Origin: Spirosoma arboris
GTDB taxonomy: Bacteria; Bacteroidota; Bacteroidia; Cytophagales; Spirosomataceae
Direction of reading: 5' to 3'
Length of the DNA stretch: 64,000 bases
NCBI RefSeq assembly: GCF_009754945.1
Contig: NZ_WPIN01000010.1
Span: forward strand, 186,001-250,000
The translations under genes were made by a program, and so were the position numbers. The notes under the pieces were generated by a model. It saw nothing but the letters and a program-made list of their open reading frames with translations. It ran no database searches and had not been told where the DNA came from. Positions 7,681-16,210 of the stretch are shown here, piece by piece (the first letter of the stretch is position 1; every line of letters starts with the position of its first letter).

Positions 7681-8105
7681 ATGGCCTTGTCTGCTTTAAA
7701 AACCCAGCCAACGCCATACTTATCGGTGAATTGACCATAACTGCCAAAGGGCACCGAATGGAGTTCTTGAAACGTTCGCTTGTCCGGATCAGCCCCTTCG
7801 GCGAGTTTATCAAAAACTGATTTGAGTTCCTGGTAGGAGCTCCCAATCAGGAACAGACTAACCGTATTGCCTGGTTTAGGCTCCAGACTGGGGGAAGCCA
7901 TCCAGTCGGTGGCCGAAATATCAATAGCACCGCTTTTTAGTTGCGCGTTAATAATGCGGTTGTGTTTTTCGACGGGCAACTGATCCTTCATAGGCGTATC
8001 AGCCAATTTGGTCAGGGTTAACTCGCCACCCAGACACTGCTGATAAAAGGTCATAGCCTCGGCACAATTGCCATCAAATAAGAGAAACGGGGTGCAATGG
8101 ATCAT
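7677..8105 (-). CDS. VOC family protein, PhnB-like
   Basis: This 142-residue protein has the beta-alpha-beta-beta-beta repeats of the vicinal oxygen chelate superfamily, starting PFLLFDGNCAEAMTFYQQCLGGELTL and ending FGSYGQFTDKYGVGWVF, the signature of the PhnB/3-demethylubiquinone-methyltransferase-like group. Usual metal ligands are incomplete by eye, which is common in PhnB-like proteins. Role unknown; possibly small-molecule binding or resistance. It is the first gene of a two-gene minus-strand operon with the SnoaL-like gene. Confidence 0.88.
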   Translation of the reverse strand: MIHCTPFLLFDGNCAEAMTFYQQCLGGELTLTKLADTPMKDQLPVEKHNRIINAQLKSGAIDISATDWMASPSLEPKPGNTVSLFLIGSSYQELKSVFDKLAEGADPDKRTFQELHSVPFGSYGQFTDKYGVGWVFKADKAI

Positions 8106-8173
8106 GGTCTATTTCAGGGTTATTGATGAGTTACTCATTGATAAACGACTGCGTTTAACTAACTGATTGCTGC

Positions 8174-9331
8174 TCAGATGTACCGTAGCCACGTTTGCTC
8201 TTTATGCCGCTCCTTATAGGTTCCATACCATTTACAAAGCGGGTACATCAGCAAGACAATGAAGGCCCAAATCAAATAAACAGCCCATAAGTCAATGCCG
8301 CTGCCCGTTTTTGGTCGACCGAAATTAAAACCGAATACCAGATCAGCGCTTTTGAATCCTTGCAGAAAGACCATGACAAAAACGAGCGGGTGAATCAAAT
8401 ACCAGTGGACCAGAAAATAGAACAGAGGTGTTTTCCCATACACACGCACAATACCCGTCCAACGGTTATTCATGCCTTGTACCAGAGAAAGAATGAGAAA
8501 CATGATCCCCAGAAAAAGTAAACAGAACTGCAGCGATGGGGGATATTTGTTCATGTTGACGAACGAGAGAAACGTGTAGAGCAGATTCTTTTGTTGAGAC
8601 CAGTTGACCGGATCACCATATAGGTTAGCCGCTCTTAAAAGAATAAATAAACCCAGCGATAGTAAACCTGTCTTCAGAAAGATCTTTCGTTGGACCTTTT
8701 CGGGTGACTCGAAAAAATGGCCGACATCGTAGCCGATCAGCATAATGCCGAGCCAGGGAACCGGCGGGTAGGCGACAAAAAATAGTTTTCCGGTATTATA
8801 CGGAAAAGCCATTGGTGAAAAAAGTGATCTCAGCACGTTTAAAAGCAAGTTTTCTGGGACCGGAATCAAGGTGATTAATCCATGAAGAGCGACGATTATA
8901 CCTCCGATTAACCCGATCGTCCGGGAGGGCAATGGTAACAACGCGCTGAGGATAAGGAAACCAATCCCAATGGCGGCAATTACCTCAAAGATCAGTACAT
9001 CGAAGTTCGGGTCGAACCACATGCCGAAATTGACTACACTGAACTCTAACCCCACCAGCCAGATGCCCCTTGATAACAGGAAGCGCCTTGTCGCGGCCAG
9101 ATCCTGTTTAGCGTTCATTGACAGAAAAGCGGAAACACCGGAAAGAAACACGAACGTCGGGGCACATAAATACGTGACCCACCGGGTAAAAAATAACGCC
9201 GGTGTGGTGGTGGTCAGATCCGTAGGTGACTGCGTTAATGAAGTGGTATGCAACAGGTCACGAACGTGGTCCAGGGCCATAATGATCATAACCAGACCGC
9301 GCATAACATCAATACTGTTGTTTCGTTTCAT
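8174..9331 (-). CDS. DUF1624/HGSNAT-like membrane acyltransferase
   Basis: The protein (385 residues from ATG 9331) has about ten membrane helices and opens with NSIDVMRGLVMIIMALDHVRDLLH, matching the DUF1624 heparan-alpha-glucosaminide N-acetyltransferase catalytic family, where the Arg-Gly and Asp-His are conserved. Family members move acyl groups across the membrane onto extracytoplasmic sugars; the acceptor here is unknown. An upstream TTG (9355) adds only a short tail, so ATG 9331 is preferred. It follows the DoxX-like gene with about 35 bases between them and is likely co-transcribed with it. Confidence 0.82.
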   Translation of the reverse strand: MKRNNSIDVMRGLVMIIMALDHVRDLLHTTSLTQSPTDLTTTTPALFFTRWVTYLCAPTFVFLSGVSAFLSMNAKQDLAATRRFLLSRGIWLVGLEFSVVNFGMWFDPNFDVLIFEVIAAIGIGFLILSALLPLPSRTIGLIGGIIVALHGLITLIPVPENLLLNVLRSLFSPMAFPYNTGKLFFVAYPPVPWLGIMLIGYDVGHFFESPEKVQRKIFLKTGLLSLGLFILLRAANLYGDPVNWSQQKNLLYTFLSFVNMNKYPPSLQFCLLFLGIMFLILSLVQGMNNRWTGIVRVYGKTPLFYFLVHWYLIHPLVFVMVFLQGFKSADLVFGFNFGRPKTGSGIDLWAVYLIWAFIVLLMYPLCKWYGTYKERHKEQTWLRYI

Positions 9332-9365
9332 GATTCTTGGTATTTCGCTTATCAATTCGTGAGCC

Positions 9366-10172
9366 TCATCGCCAACGTTCGATATCCTCTACCCATTTCT
9401 GCTGCTTCATGGTGAGCCCGATCAGTAACGCCACCCCGCTGTAAGCAAGCGCGTCAAACGCACTGGCCAGGAGATTGCCCCGGTTTGCTACGGGATTCGA
9501 CAGAGCACCGGGGACATGGACCAGCCAGAACCACAAAAAGATCATCAGAGAAAGTAACAGGGCGATGATCCGGACCCTTATCCCCAGGATAATAGCTATG
9601 CCCGAAGCGGTTAAGGCGATGCCCGTCACATTGACCCAAAACAGGTGGTTTGCCATCCAATCGGGAACGGTATTTGCCAGAAACTCTGCATAAATAATGT
9701 GTGAGATCCCAAAGCTGGTTATAGTGTAGAGGAAAAACAGATTGCCATAGGGCATGATTTTTTCTAACGCCATCAGCTTACCGGTTAGTGGTATCTCAAA
9801 CGAGTAGGCTACTACAAAGGCCCCACCAGCCAGAGCCAGTTCCTTCAAGGGAGCCGTCCATAAGCCTAAGTGATACAGTTTATTGGGTTCTGAGATGAGC
9901 TCGTAGGTCATATGAGTTCCCAGGAGCAGTGATAGCCAGACAGCACCCAGCAATAGAGCCGCTTTTTTCCCGGCACCGGATACAACCAGTAAAGTACTGG
10001 TGACGATCAGATAGAGTCCGAAAAGCCAGGCGAATACATTCAGGAAAGGGAGGTGATTCTGATAGACCGAAAAAAATACATCTCTGAAAGTCCCAAAATA
10101 AATTTGTTGACAACCATACACAAAAAGAGCGATAGCGTAGAAGGCCCTGCCAATCCGTACTAGTTGTTTCAT
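9366..10172 (-). CDS. DoxX-like multispanning membrane protein
   Basis: This 268-residue protein has about eight hydrophobic helices arranged as two similar four-helix halves (about 5-125 and 135-265). Each half resembles DoxX-like proteins: GRAFYAIALFVYGCQQIYFG in the first, YTITSFGISHIIYAEFLANTVPDW in the second. This suggests an internal duplication. No catalytic motif is seen and the function is unknown. It heads a two-gene unit with the DUF1624-like gene and is divergent from a LytS-type kinase gene, with a 13-bp inverted repeat in the shared promoter region. Confidence 0.7.
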   Translation of the reverse strand: MKQLVRIGRAFYAIALFVYGCQQIYFGTFRDVFFSVYQNHLPFLNVFAWLFGLYLIVTSTLLVVSGAGKKAALLLGAVWLSLLLGTHMTYELISEPNKLYHLGLWTAPLKELALAGGAFVVAYSFEIPLTGKLMALEKIMPYGNLFFLYTITSFGISHIIYAEFLANTVPDWMANHLFWVNVTGIALTASGIAIILGIRVRIIALLLSLMIFLWFWLVHVPGALSNPVANRGNLLASAFDALAYSGVALLIGLTMKQQKWVEDIERWR

Positions 10173-10248
10173 GGTGATCTGGGTGTTACTGGATGGAAGC
10201 TCAAAAGTAGAGACAAGTCTTTTCGCCCAAGCTTATTATCTGTACACA

Positions 10249-10289
10249 ACCTAATTCATCGATATACACCGTTTACCGATGAATTAGGT
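10249..10289. promoter_or_regulatory. Inverted repeat in divergent promoter region
   Basis: ACCTAATTCATCG (10249-10261) and its exact complement CGATGAATTAGGT (10277-10289) are separated by 15 bases; centres of the arms are 28 bases apart. It lies between two gene starts, so a terminator is unlikely and an operator is more likely. TACTTTAG at 10340-10347, one mismatch from TAnnTTTG, may be the -7 box of the kinase gene. Confidence 0.55.
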
Positions 10290-10364
10290 CGTTGATCGAA
10301 AATCGGGTACCGCAGTAGTTCGCTGAGGGCCAAAACGCTTACTTTAGCCTGGAATAGCCAGATC

Positions 10365-11417
10365 ATGAAATTAACCAGAGAAGTTGCGTTCAATGCCGTT
10401 TTCTGGCTGCTGTATTTCCTCTATCAGTGGCTTGGTTTGGCGTCTCTATATGGCGATTATCCCGGCTACTTTATCAACGCCTGCATGGCCCTTCCGGTCG
10501 CCTTCTTCTTTTCCTGGCTGGCCGTTCATTTTCTGATTAAGAAGCATTTAGCGGAAACCAACAAGGCAATCTATTGGGTGTATCTGGTTCTCTACTCGAT
10601 TTTGTTGCTCCTCGCTAGGCGGTATATCAATTATTATCTTATTTATCCGAAGTACTTTCCGCAAGCCCAGCATACACCGTTTCTTTCGACTGGAAAAATG
10701 CTGGTCGATTTTGTTAACCTCTACACAATAACCGGCTTATACGTTTTGTATTATTTTATACGATCCTGGTATGAGCAACGCTTACGAGTACAGCAATTGG
10801 TGCAGCAGAAAACGGCGGCAGAACTAGACCTGTTGAAAGCCCAGGTTCAGCCCCATTTTGTTTTTAATATGTTAAATAATATGTACGCTACGGCCTTAAA
10901 AAGTAGTCCCGAGACGGCATCGCTGATTGCGCATCTGTCGGGTTTTCTGGAGTACAATTTGTATGAATCAACTCAGGCGATGGTGGCCTTAACGACGGAG
11001 ATTGCCTATATCGAACATTATATCGAACTACAAAAAAACAGATATGGTCCCAAACTGGACGTATCGATTAATATATATACCCCCATCAATGGTCTCCAGA
11101 TCGCCCCTTTGCTCTTATTGCCCTTGGTGGAGAACAGCTTTAAACATGGCGTGGCTAACTCGTCAGGATTCAGCTGGATTCGGATCGATATTTCCAGGAT
11201 GCCCGGCCAATTTTCGGTTAAGATCGCTAACAGTAAGGACGAACAGGGACCTATCCATGTATCCGCTACCGGAGGGATTGGCTTGTCGAACGTAAAAAAA
11301 AGATTGGTATTACTCTATCCGGATGCTCATGATCTAACGATTATTGACGAGCCTCATTCGTACCTGATTAGTTTGACAATTAAACCCTTGAAAAATGACG
11401 AACTGCTTAGTCGTTGA
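10365..11417 (+). CDS. LytS/YehU-type sensor histidine kinase
   Basis: This 350-residue kinase has four membrane helices (about 8-27, 36-57, 68-88, 113-132) with no large external sensor domain, a short coiled linker (135-158), the His_kinase (PF06580) motif AQVQPHFVFNMLNNMYATAL with phospho-acceptor His164, and an HATPase domain with LPLVENSFKHG (N box) and GGIGLSNVKKRL (G box). It is cytoplasmic membrane-bound and signals to the LytTR regulator whose ATG lies 23 bases inside this gene. The signal is unknown; membrane or quinone state is possible given the flanking membrane genes, but that is speculation. Confidence 0.93.
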   Translation: MKLTREVAFNAVFWLLYFLYQWLGLASLYGDYPGYFINACMALPVAFFFSWLAVHFLIKKHLAETNKAIYWVYLVLYSILLLLARRYINYYLIYPKYFPQAQHTPFLSTGKMLVDFVNLYTITGLYVLYYFIRSWYEQRLRVQQLVQQKTAAELDLLKAQVQPHFVFNMLNNMYATALKSSPETASLIAHLSGFLEYNLYESTQAMVALTTEIAYIEHYIELQKNRYGPKLDVSINIYTPINGLQIAPLLLLPLVENSFKHGVANSSGFSWIRIDISRMPGQFSVKIANSKDEQGPIHVSATGGIGLSNVKKRLVLLYPDAHDLTIIDEPHSYLISLTIKPLKNDELLSR

Positions 11418-12132
11418 TGATGAAGCGCCGGCCAGGACGTTACTCAATCAGCATCTTTCAGATCTGAACGGTTTTACCGTTTTAGCCTCCTTAGACAATG
11501 CGGTCGATGCGTTCACGTTTTTGCAGACAAACCCGGTTGACCTGGTATTCCTTGATATTCAGATGCCCAAACTATCGGGTCTTGAATTGATACGATCATT
11601 AAAAACCCGCCCAAAGATCATTCTAACGACTGCATACCGGGAGTACGGGGCCACTGCCTTTGATCTGGATGTGTTAGATTACCTGGTTAAACCGATCACC
11701 CAGGAACGATTCATGCGAGCCATCTCAAAGTACATGCAGTCTCAAAACAGCCCGGAGTTAGCTTCCCAGATTCCCAGTCGCTATGAGGAGATGTATATGT
11801 TTTTTAAGGTTGGCCGGGATCAACTGAAAATTTTCCTGAAGGACATTATTTTTATTGAGGGGTTGGCCGACTATATAAAGATACACACGAACGATAAGTC
11901 ATACGTAGCGTCAGAAAAATTAGGGTACATGGAGGAGAAACTTCCTGACGCTAAGTTCATTCGGGTGCACAAATCGTTTATTATTGCCTGGGATAAACTA
12001 CTCAGTTACAACACTGAGCAGGTTAATCTCGTTGCTGGAACCATTCCGCTGGGCCGGTTATATAAAAGTGCCTTTTTGCGAAAAATCCAGGCCGGAAGCG
12101 TAAGCTTGCCCGCCTTTAAGACCAACTCATAG
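11395..12132 (+). CDS. LytTR family response regulator
   Basis: The 245-residue protein has a receiver domain (1-118) with acidic residues Asp8-Asp9-Glu10, phospho-acceptor Asp54 in VFLDIQMP, Thr78 or Thr79 and Lys99 in YLVKP, followed by a LytTR DNA-binding domain (about 135-235; FFKVGRDQLKIFLKDIIFIEGLADYIKI). LytTR regulators bind pairs of short direct repeats about two helical turns apart. It overlaps the kinase gene by 23 bases, so synthesis is coupled. Candidate direct repeats with 21-base spacing lie about 300 bases downstream, before the quinone reductase gene. Confidence 0.94.
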   Translation: MTNCLVVDDEAPARTLLNQHLSDLNGFTVLASLDNAVDAFTFLQTNPVDLVFLDIQMPKLSGLELIRSLKTRPKIILTTAYREYGATAFDLDVLDYLVKPITQERFMRAISKYMQSQNSPELASQIPSRYEEMYMFFKVGRDQLKIFLKDIIFIEGLADYIKIHTNDKSYVASEKLGYMEEKLPDAKFIRVHKSFIIAWDKLLSYNTEQVNLVAGTIPLGRLYKSAFLRKIQAGSVSLPAFKTNS

Positions 12133-12433
12133 TAGCGTTTGTTCGCTAAAAAAGGGTGGGGAGCGACGTATCACACCTGTGCTTGACAGTGAGACCTAGT
12201 CATGGAAACCAGGCCCCAGGGTTAACTCAAGACGAAGATATCGGAAGTAAATCAGGCCAATGAAGCGAATAGACAGGTGGGGTAAATGTATCGGTCAATT
12301 GGCGAAATGACGCGACCTGACTAGTTAGTCAGGGGGACAAGCAATCGGCTTCATTATAAAATTGATTGGATGGATAAGCCACTGCTTATCCATCCACCGT
12401 TCAGAAACGAATTTCTATATGTATAGTCGACGC
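12133..12433. other. Intergenic region with two hairpins
   Basis: No ORF of note is present. CCTGACTA-gt-TAGTCAGG (12316-12333) is a small hairpin. GGATGGATAAGC-cact-GCTTATCCATCC (12368-12395) is a perfect 12-bp stem with a 4-base loop. Neither has a strong T-run; one of them may end the two-component operon. Confidence 0.45.
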
Positions 12434-12492
12434 TTTGGTTAAAACAAAGGGCATTTTGGTTAAATCTACCACCAATTGGTTGCAGACCTTTG
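12434..12492 (+). promoter_or_regulatory. Phased TTGGTT repeats and weak promoter box
   Basis: TTTGGTTAAA occurs at 12434-12443 and exactly again at 12455-12464, 21 bases apart, and TTGGTT recurs at 12476-12481, 20 bases further. GACCTTTG at 12485-12492 is a one-mismatch TAnnTTTG box 20 bases before the ATG of the quinone reductase gene. Repeats on one face of the helix immediately upstream of the promoter fit an activator such as a LytTR or AraC protein, both encoded nearby. Confidence 0.5.
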
Positions 12493-12512
12493 TGTAACAA
12501 AACAGAGCAACG

Positions 12513-13481
12513 ATGAAAGCAATCAGAATTTACGAGTTCGGCGAACCAGAGGTGATGAAAATTGTGGAGGTGGAGCGCCCTGCTCCCGCAGCCGATGAGA
12601 TCTTGGTAAAAGTTTACGCGGCCAGTGTAAATCCAGCCGATTATATCATACGCCGAGGGGGAAATGAAGGGTTAAAGCCACTTTTGAAATTACCCATGGG
12701 ATTAGGCATTGATGGGGCGGGAATTGTAGAAGAACTTGGCAGCGAAGTAACTGAATTCAAAAAAGGTGACCGGGTGTATGGTGTTCCCAATTATTTAGAT
12801 GGCAGCTACACAGAATATCTTGCAGCAAAATCCACCCAATTTGCCCTTATGCCGCATACAATCAACTTTAACCAAGCCGCTTCGTTACCTGCCTGTGCAC
12901 GGATGGCCTGGAGCGGTATGGTGGAGAAGGCGAAGGTCCAACCAGGCCAGCGTGTGTTGATCCATGGTGCGGCAGGGGGGATCGGAAACCTGGCGTTACA
13001 GTTTGCCAAGGCTTATGGTGCCTATGTCATTGGTACGGCATCGGCACATAATGCTGATTTTTTAAGAGAGTTAGGAGCTGACGAGGTGATCGACTATAAC
13101 ACCCAAAAATTTGAGGAGGTTGTGAGCGATATGGACGTGGTATTCAATGCTACGCCTACCACTACTGTTGATGAAGCGTTGCGCCTGAGATCTGTTCCGG
13201 TTTTGAAAGAAGGCGGTATCTTTGTTTGTACGCATGGCGTGTGGCCCAGCGAGGAGTTTAAGGGCCTACTGGCCAGAAAAAAGGCGACAGTTTTGATGGC
13301 TGGTGTCGATATAAATCACCAGCATTGCTTTACTGAAGTGGCCAAATTGATTGACGCGGGCAAAGTGAAAGCGATTGTCAGTAAGGTTTATCCATGGGAG
13401 CGGGCAGCCGAGGCACATCGCGATAGTGAAACGAAACATGTTCGCGGAAAAATTGTGCTCCAAATTCGTCAGGAAGATTAA
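12513..13481 (+). CDS. Zinc-free MDR oxidoreductase (NADPH:quinone reductase-like)
   Basis: This 322-residue protein is a medium-chain dehydrogenase/reductase of the quinone oxidoreductase branch. An N-terminal GroES-like domain (1-125; EILVKVYAASVNPADYIIRRGG) lacks the catalytic zinc ligands of alcohol dehydrogenases. The nucleotide-binding domain has HGAAGGIGNLALQFAKAYGA (151 onward) and then GADEVIDY, typical of NADPH-dependent quinone or enone reductases. It probably detoxifies quinones or unsaturated carbonyls in the cytoplasm. It is followed after five bases by an AraC-family regulator gene and has phased repeats in its promoter. Confidence 0.92.
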   Translation: MKAIRIYEFGEPEVMKIVEVERPAPAADEILVKVYAASVNPADYIIRRGGNEGLKPLLKLPMGLGIDGAGIVEELGSEVTEFKKGDRVYGVPNYLDGSYTEYLAAKSTQFALMPHTINFNQAASLPACARMAWSGMVEKAKVQPGQRVLIHGAAGGIGNLALQFAKAYGAYVIGTASAHNADFLRELGADEVIDYNTQKFEEVVSDMDVVFNATPTTTVDEALRLRSVPVLKEGGIFVCTHGVWPSEEFKGLLARKKATVLMAGVDINHQHCFTEVAKLIDAGKVKAIVSKVYPWERAAEAHRDSETKHVRGKIVLQIRQED

Positions 13482-13486
13482 AACCT

Positions 13487-14404
13487 ATGCGGCACTATAA
13501 AACGATTAGCGAATGGTTCCAGGCCTGGCAACTGCCAAAGCCTGGACATCCGCTAATCAGTGTACTTCAGGTAGATGTTGCCAGAGTGATACGCAGCGGT
13601 GAGACAGTGGCGAGTTTTTGTGACTTTTATTGCATCGCTATCAAGCGGGTTACAGGTGCCGAAGAGCTTAAATTGAAATACGGGCAGCAACCTTATGATT
13701 TTAATGAGGGGATCATGTCTTTCGTATCGCCCGGCCAGGTAACCAGCCTTGCTGTCGAAAAAGACGTTGAAGTAAAGCAATCGGGATGGTATCTAATCGT
13801 CCATCCCGATTTCCTATGGAACACTCCATTAGCCGCTACTATAAGGCGATATGAGTTTTGGGATTATGCTGTAAACGAAGCTTTATTTCTTTCTGAAAAA
13901 GAAGAAGAGATTATTATCGGCATCCTTCAAAATATACATCGCGAAACACATGCGAATATTGACAAATTCAGCAAGCAGATCATTATATCACAGTTGGAAA
14001 GCTTGCTCAACTATGCTGAGCGCTTCTATAACCGTCAGTTCATTACACGCGAAAAGGCTAATCACCAACTACTTGATCGCCTGGAAAAAGCGTTGACTGA
14101 TTACCTAAGCAGCGGGCAACCGGCCACTAAAGGTTTGCCGACCGTCAACGATATGGCCGCCCTGCTGCATATCACCCCAAAATACTTAAGTAGTCTGTTA
14201 CGGATGCATACGGGGCAAAACACCCAGCACTATATCCACGAAAAGCTGATTGAAAGGGCCAAAGAACGAATATCCACCAGTGATCTTACCATGAGCGAGA
14301 TCGCTTACGAATTGGGATTTGAACATGTGCAATCGTTTAGCCGATTGTTTAAAGCGAAAACCCGGCTTTCCCCACTGGCGTTCAGGCAGTCGTTCAACCA
14401 TTAG
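13487..14404 (+). CDS. AraC family transcriptional regulator
   Basis: The 305-residue protein has an N-terminal sensor-like region without a recognisable cupin motif by eye and a C-terminal pair of HTH motifs (about 205-303): VNDMAALLHITPKYLSSLLR and MSEIAYELGFEHVQSFSRLF, then KTRLSPLAFRQ. These are standard AraC/XylS DNA-binding signatures. The gene lies five bases after the quinone reductase gene and is surely in the same operon, so it likely controls that operon in response to a substrate or product of the enzyme. The effector is unknown. Confidence 0.93.
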   Translation: MRHYKTISEWFQAWQLPKPGHPLISVLQVDVARVIRSGETVASFCDFYCIAIKRVTGAEELKLKYGQQPYDFNEGIMSFVSPGQVTSLAVEKDVEVKQSGWYLIVHPDFLWNTPLAATIRRYEFWDYAVNEALFLSEKEEEIIIGILQNIHRETHANIDKFSKQIIISQLESLLNYAERFYNRQFITREKANHQLLDRLEKALTDYLSSGQPATKGLPTVNDMAALLHITPKYLSSLLRMHTGQNTQHYIHEKLIERAKERISTSDLTMSEIAYELGFEHVQSFSRLFKAKTRLSPLAFRQSFNH

Positions 14405-14530
14405 CCATCAGAATTTCCGCATCGGAAGGTTATAGTTTCGACAGATGATGAAGTAATCTTTTCGGACTGATCCTACTGATAAAAGTAGTCTGCGACCTAA
14501 AACATGATTAAGTCGCTCAACTTTGGTTTG

Positions 14531-14584
14531 TAACCCCTACTTTACAAAATCTCACTAATCGCTCCCTTTCCGGTACGATGAACG
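14531..14584 (+). repeat. Dispersed intergenic repeat, copy D
   Basis: This copy aligns without gaps to copy A from the AACCCCT word through ATCTCACnAAnCGCTCC to GAACG. The second half (TAGTTGAGAC in A) is degraded here. It lies about 130 bases after the AraC regulator stop, in the gap between that gene and the convergent reductase gene. Confidence 0.5.
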
Positions 14585-14620
14585 AGGTGTATCATGTAAC
14601 ACTATCTAAAGTGTACTTTT

Positions 14621-15223
14621 CTATACAGGATTTCTAATTAATACAGGATAACGCAGATGAGTAACGCCCATCCCCGCGATGATGGTTGGGTTGCCAAGCA
14701 CATACGGGGTGTTGGCCAGATGGTCGAAGAGCCGAATGCCAGAACCCAGAAGAACGGCAGCAATGTCAATCTGTAGTTCATCGAGTAGACCCGCGTTTAG
14801 ACATTGCTGGATGGTATCCGCACCATGAACGCCAACGGCCTTTCCTGAGGCCGCAGCTTTAGCCTGCCTAACGGCCGACTCCAAGCCATCGGTGACGAAG
14901 TGTACAGTCGAGTTAGGCTTTGGCCAGCCATCAGGGATAGCGTGAGTCAGTACGAAGGCTGGTCCCCACCCATGATTACCTCCCCATCCATGGGCAACCT
15001 CGAAAGTACGTCTACCAGTTAGGACAGCGCCAAGTTCATGGACAAGACTTTTGTAATGTTGGGCACTGGGAGGGGATAGGTGGAAGGTCATGGCATCTGC
15101 TCCGCCAGCCTTGATTTCCACCTCGCCCGAAAAATACCAATCAAACACCTCGGCTACGCCATCCTGATTATCGGCGACATAGCCGTCAAGCGACATGGAC
15201 ATTATTGCGATTACTTTAGACAT
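14621..15223 (-). CDS. Dihydrofolate reductase family protein (RibD C-terminal type)
   Basis: This 200-residue protein begins VIAIMSMSLDGYVADNQDG, the conserved start of RibD C-terminal-domain reductases, followed by GAVLTGRRTFEVAHGWGG (NADPH-binding strand and helix) and HGADTIQQCLNAGLLDELQIDIAAVLLGSGIRLF split across the C-terminal half. Such proteins use NADPH and resemble dihydrofolate reductase in fold, but stand-alone members like this one are rarely characterised. It is monocistronic and reads toward the AraC gene. A large hairpin lies about 30 bases upstream of its ATG. Confidence 0.88.
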   Translation of the reverse strand: MSKVIAIMSMSLDGYVADNQDGVAEVFDWYFSGEVEIKAGGADAMTFHLSPPSAQHYKSLVHELGAVLTGRRTFEVAHGWGGNHGWGPAFVLTHAIPDGWPKPNSTVHFVTDGLESAVRQAKAAASGKAVGVHGADTIQQCLNAGLLDELQIDIAAVLLGSGIRLFDHLANTPYVLGNPTIIAGMGVTHLRYPVLIRNPV

Positions 15224-15255
15224 AGTTTTTTAAAATTAGTTAGCCCTTATAAAGT

Positions 15256-15300
15256 GTATAACAGGGAAATAGCTTGACACTAGCTATTTCCCTGTTATAC
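15256..15300. repeat. Perfect 19-bp stem hairpin upstream of the RibD-like gene
   Basis: Arms 15256-15274 and 15282-15300 are exact complements (arm GTATAACAGGGAAATAGCT) around a 7-base loop TGACACT. There is no T-run. On the minus strand it would sit in the 5' leader or promoter of the reductase gene. It may be an operator, a leader hairpin, or one of the intergenic palindromes common in this window. Confidence 0.6.
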
Positions 15301-15368
15301 CGATAACTATTATTTGCCTTTCGGTTCCATTTCATTGAAATCAACCTTTGTGTCTAGACCTTTCCTAG

Positions 15369-16210
15369 GGCTATAGACCAGATTTCTTAAGGAATATCGA
15401 CATTAAGTTTACCCTGTCTTAGACTGAAATTGAGGTTGTGTTTAAACGCTGCTGAAAAAATAGCCGCTTTTCCAAAAACCGAAGTTTGATTAGGATATCG
15501 TGGTCTTTCAAACAGTCTACCAGGAGAATTAAGTAAAGACTAGTTCCTACTCAATGTAGTTGGTGCATAACCAATAGAGGGCAGACTAAAAAAGTCAGTA
15601 TTTATCTCGGGGTGGTTGACGGCTGGAATAATCCTCTTTTCAAGTGACGATGGAATCTTCATGTATCTACTTCATAAACGGACGTTTGTTGAAGTGAACA
15701 AGACAGTTCAATGTTTTCCAAAAGAAATTTATCGGATCAATCACAACAATCAGACGTTCGGAGGGACATGATCAACTAAATAGGCGTTGCTGAAGGCCAT
15801 TAATGTACATTGATCAGTTCCTAACAAAAGCGGCTCAGTTTGCCCAGATCCGAAGTCTAGGTCGGAAAGAGTCAGCTATTGCCCAAATTCCGCTTTTATC
15901 CCAAAAGAGTTCGTGTAGGTGTTTTTTGACGAAAAGAAGGCCTTCTTTATTATTATTCGCAATTCAGGTTTTGCTCCACCAACCGACAACAAAAACTTTA
16001 TACACTCAACTTAGGAAGTGCCCACTAGGCTTATTCGTTACCTAAATTTTGATTCCCATTGAAATTGTTTGATATTCAATGGTTTATACGTAAATGTGCA
16101 ATCCTAGTGTAACTAGAATTGTTACAGATTTGCGAAATAGTTTGTTGTTTCGGTTACTTCTAGGTAAGTAATTACATTAATTGAGGGGTGGTTGACGCTG
16201 GTCTATAGCC
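15369..16210. mobile_element. Possible insertion-element relic in gene-poor DNA
   Basis: GGCTATAGACCAG at 15369-15381 is an exact inverted match of CTGGTCTATAGCC at 16198-16210, spanning 842 bp, a typical small IS length. The 13 bases directly inside the right arm, GGGGTGGTTGACG (16185-16197), recur exactly at 15609-15621. No intact transposase is visible. Short frames at 15661-15771 (36 residues) and 15803-16045 (80 residues) resemble nothing I recognise and may be decayed remnants. No target duplication is seen. The whole 15224-16490 stretch is visibly richer in A and T than flanking genes and otherwise empty. Confidence 0.3.

Noticed and set aside
15803..16045. 80-residue ORF in the gene-poor interval as a real gene
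   Set aside because: No recognised motif, no promoter box or ribosome site, and it lies within the possible element relic, so it is mentioned only there.
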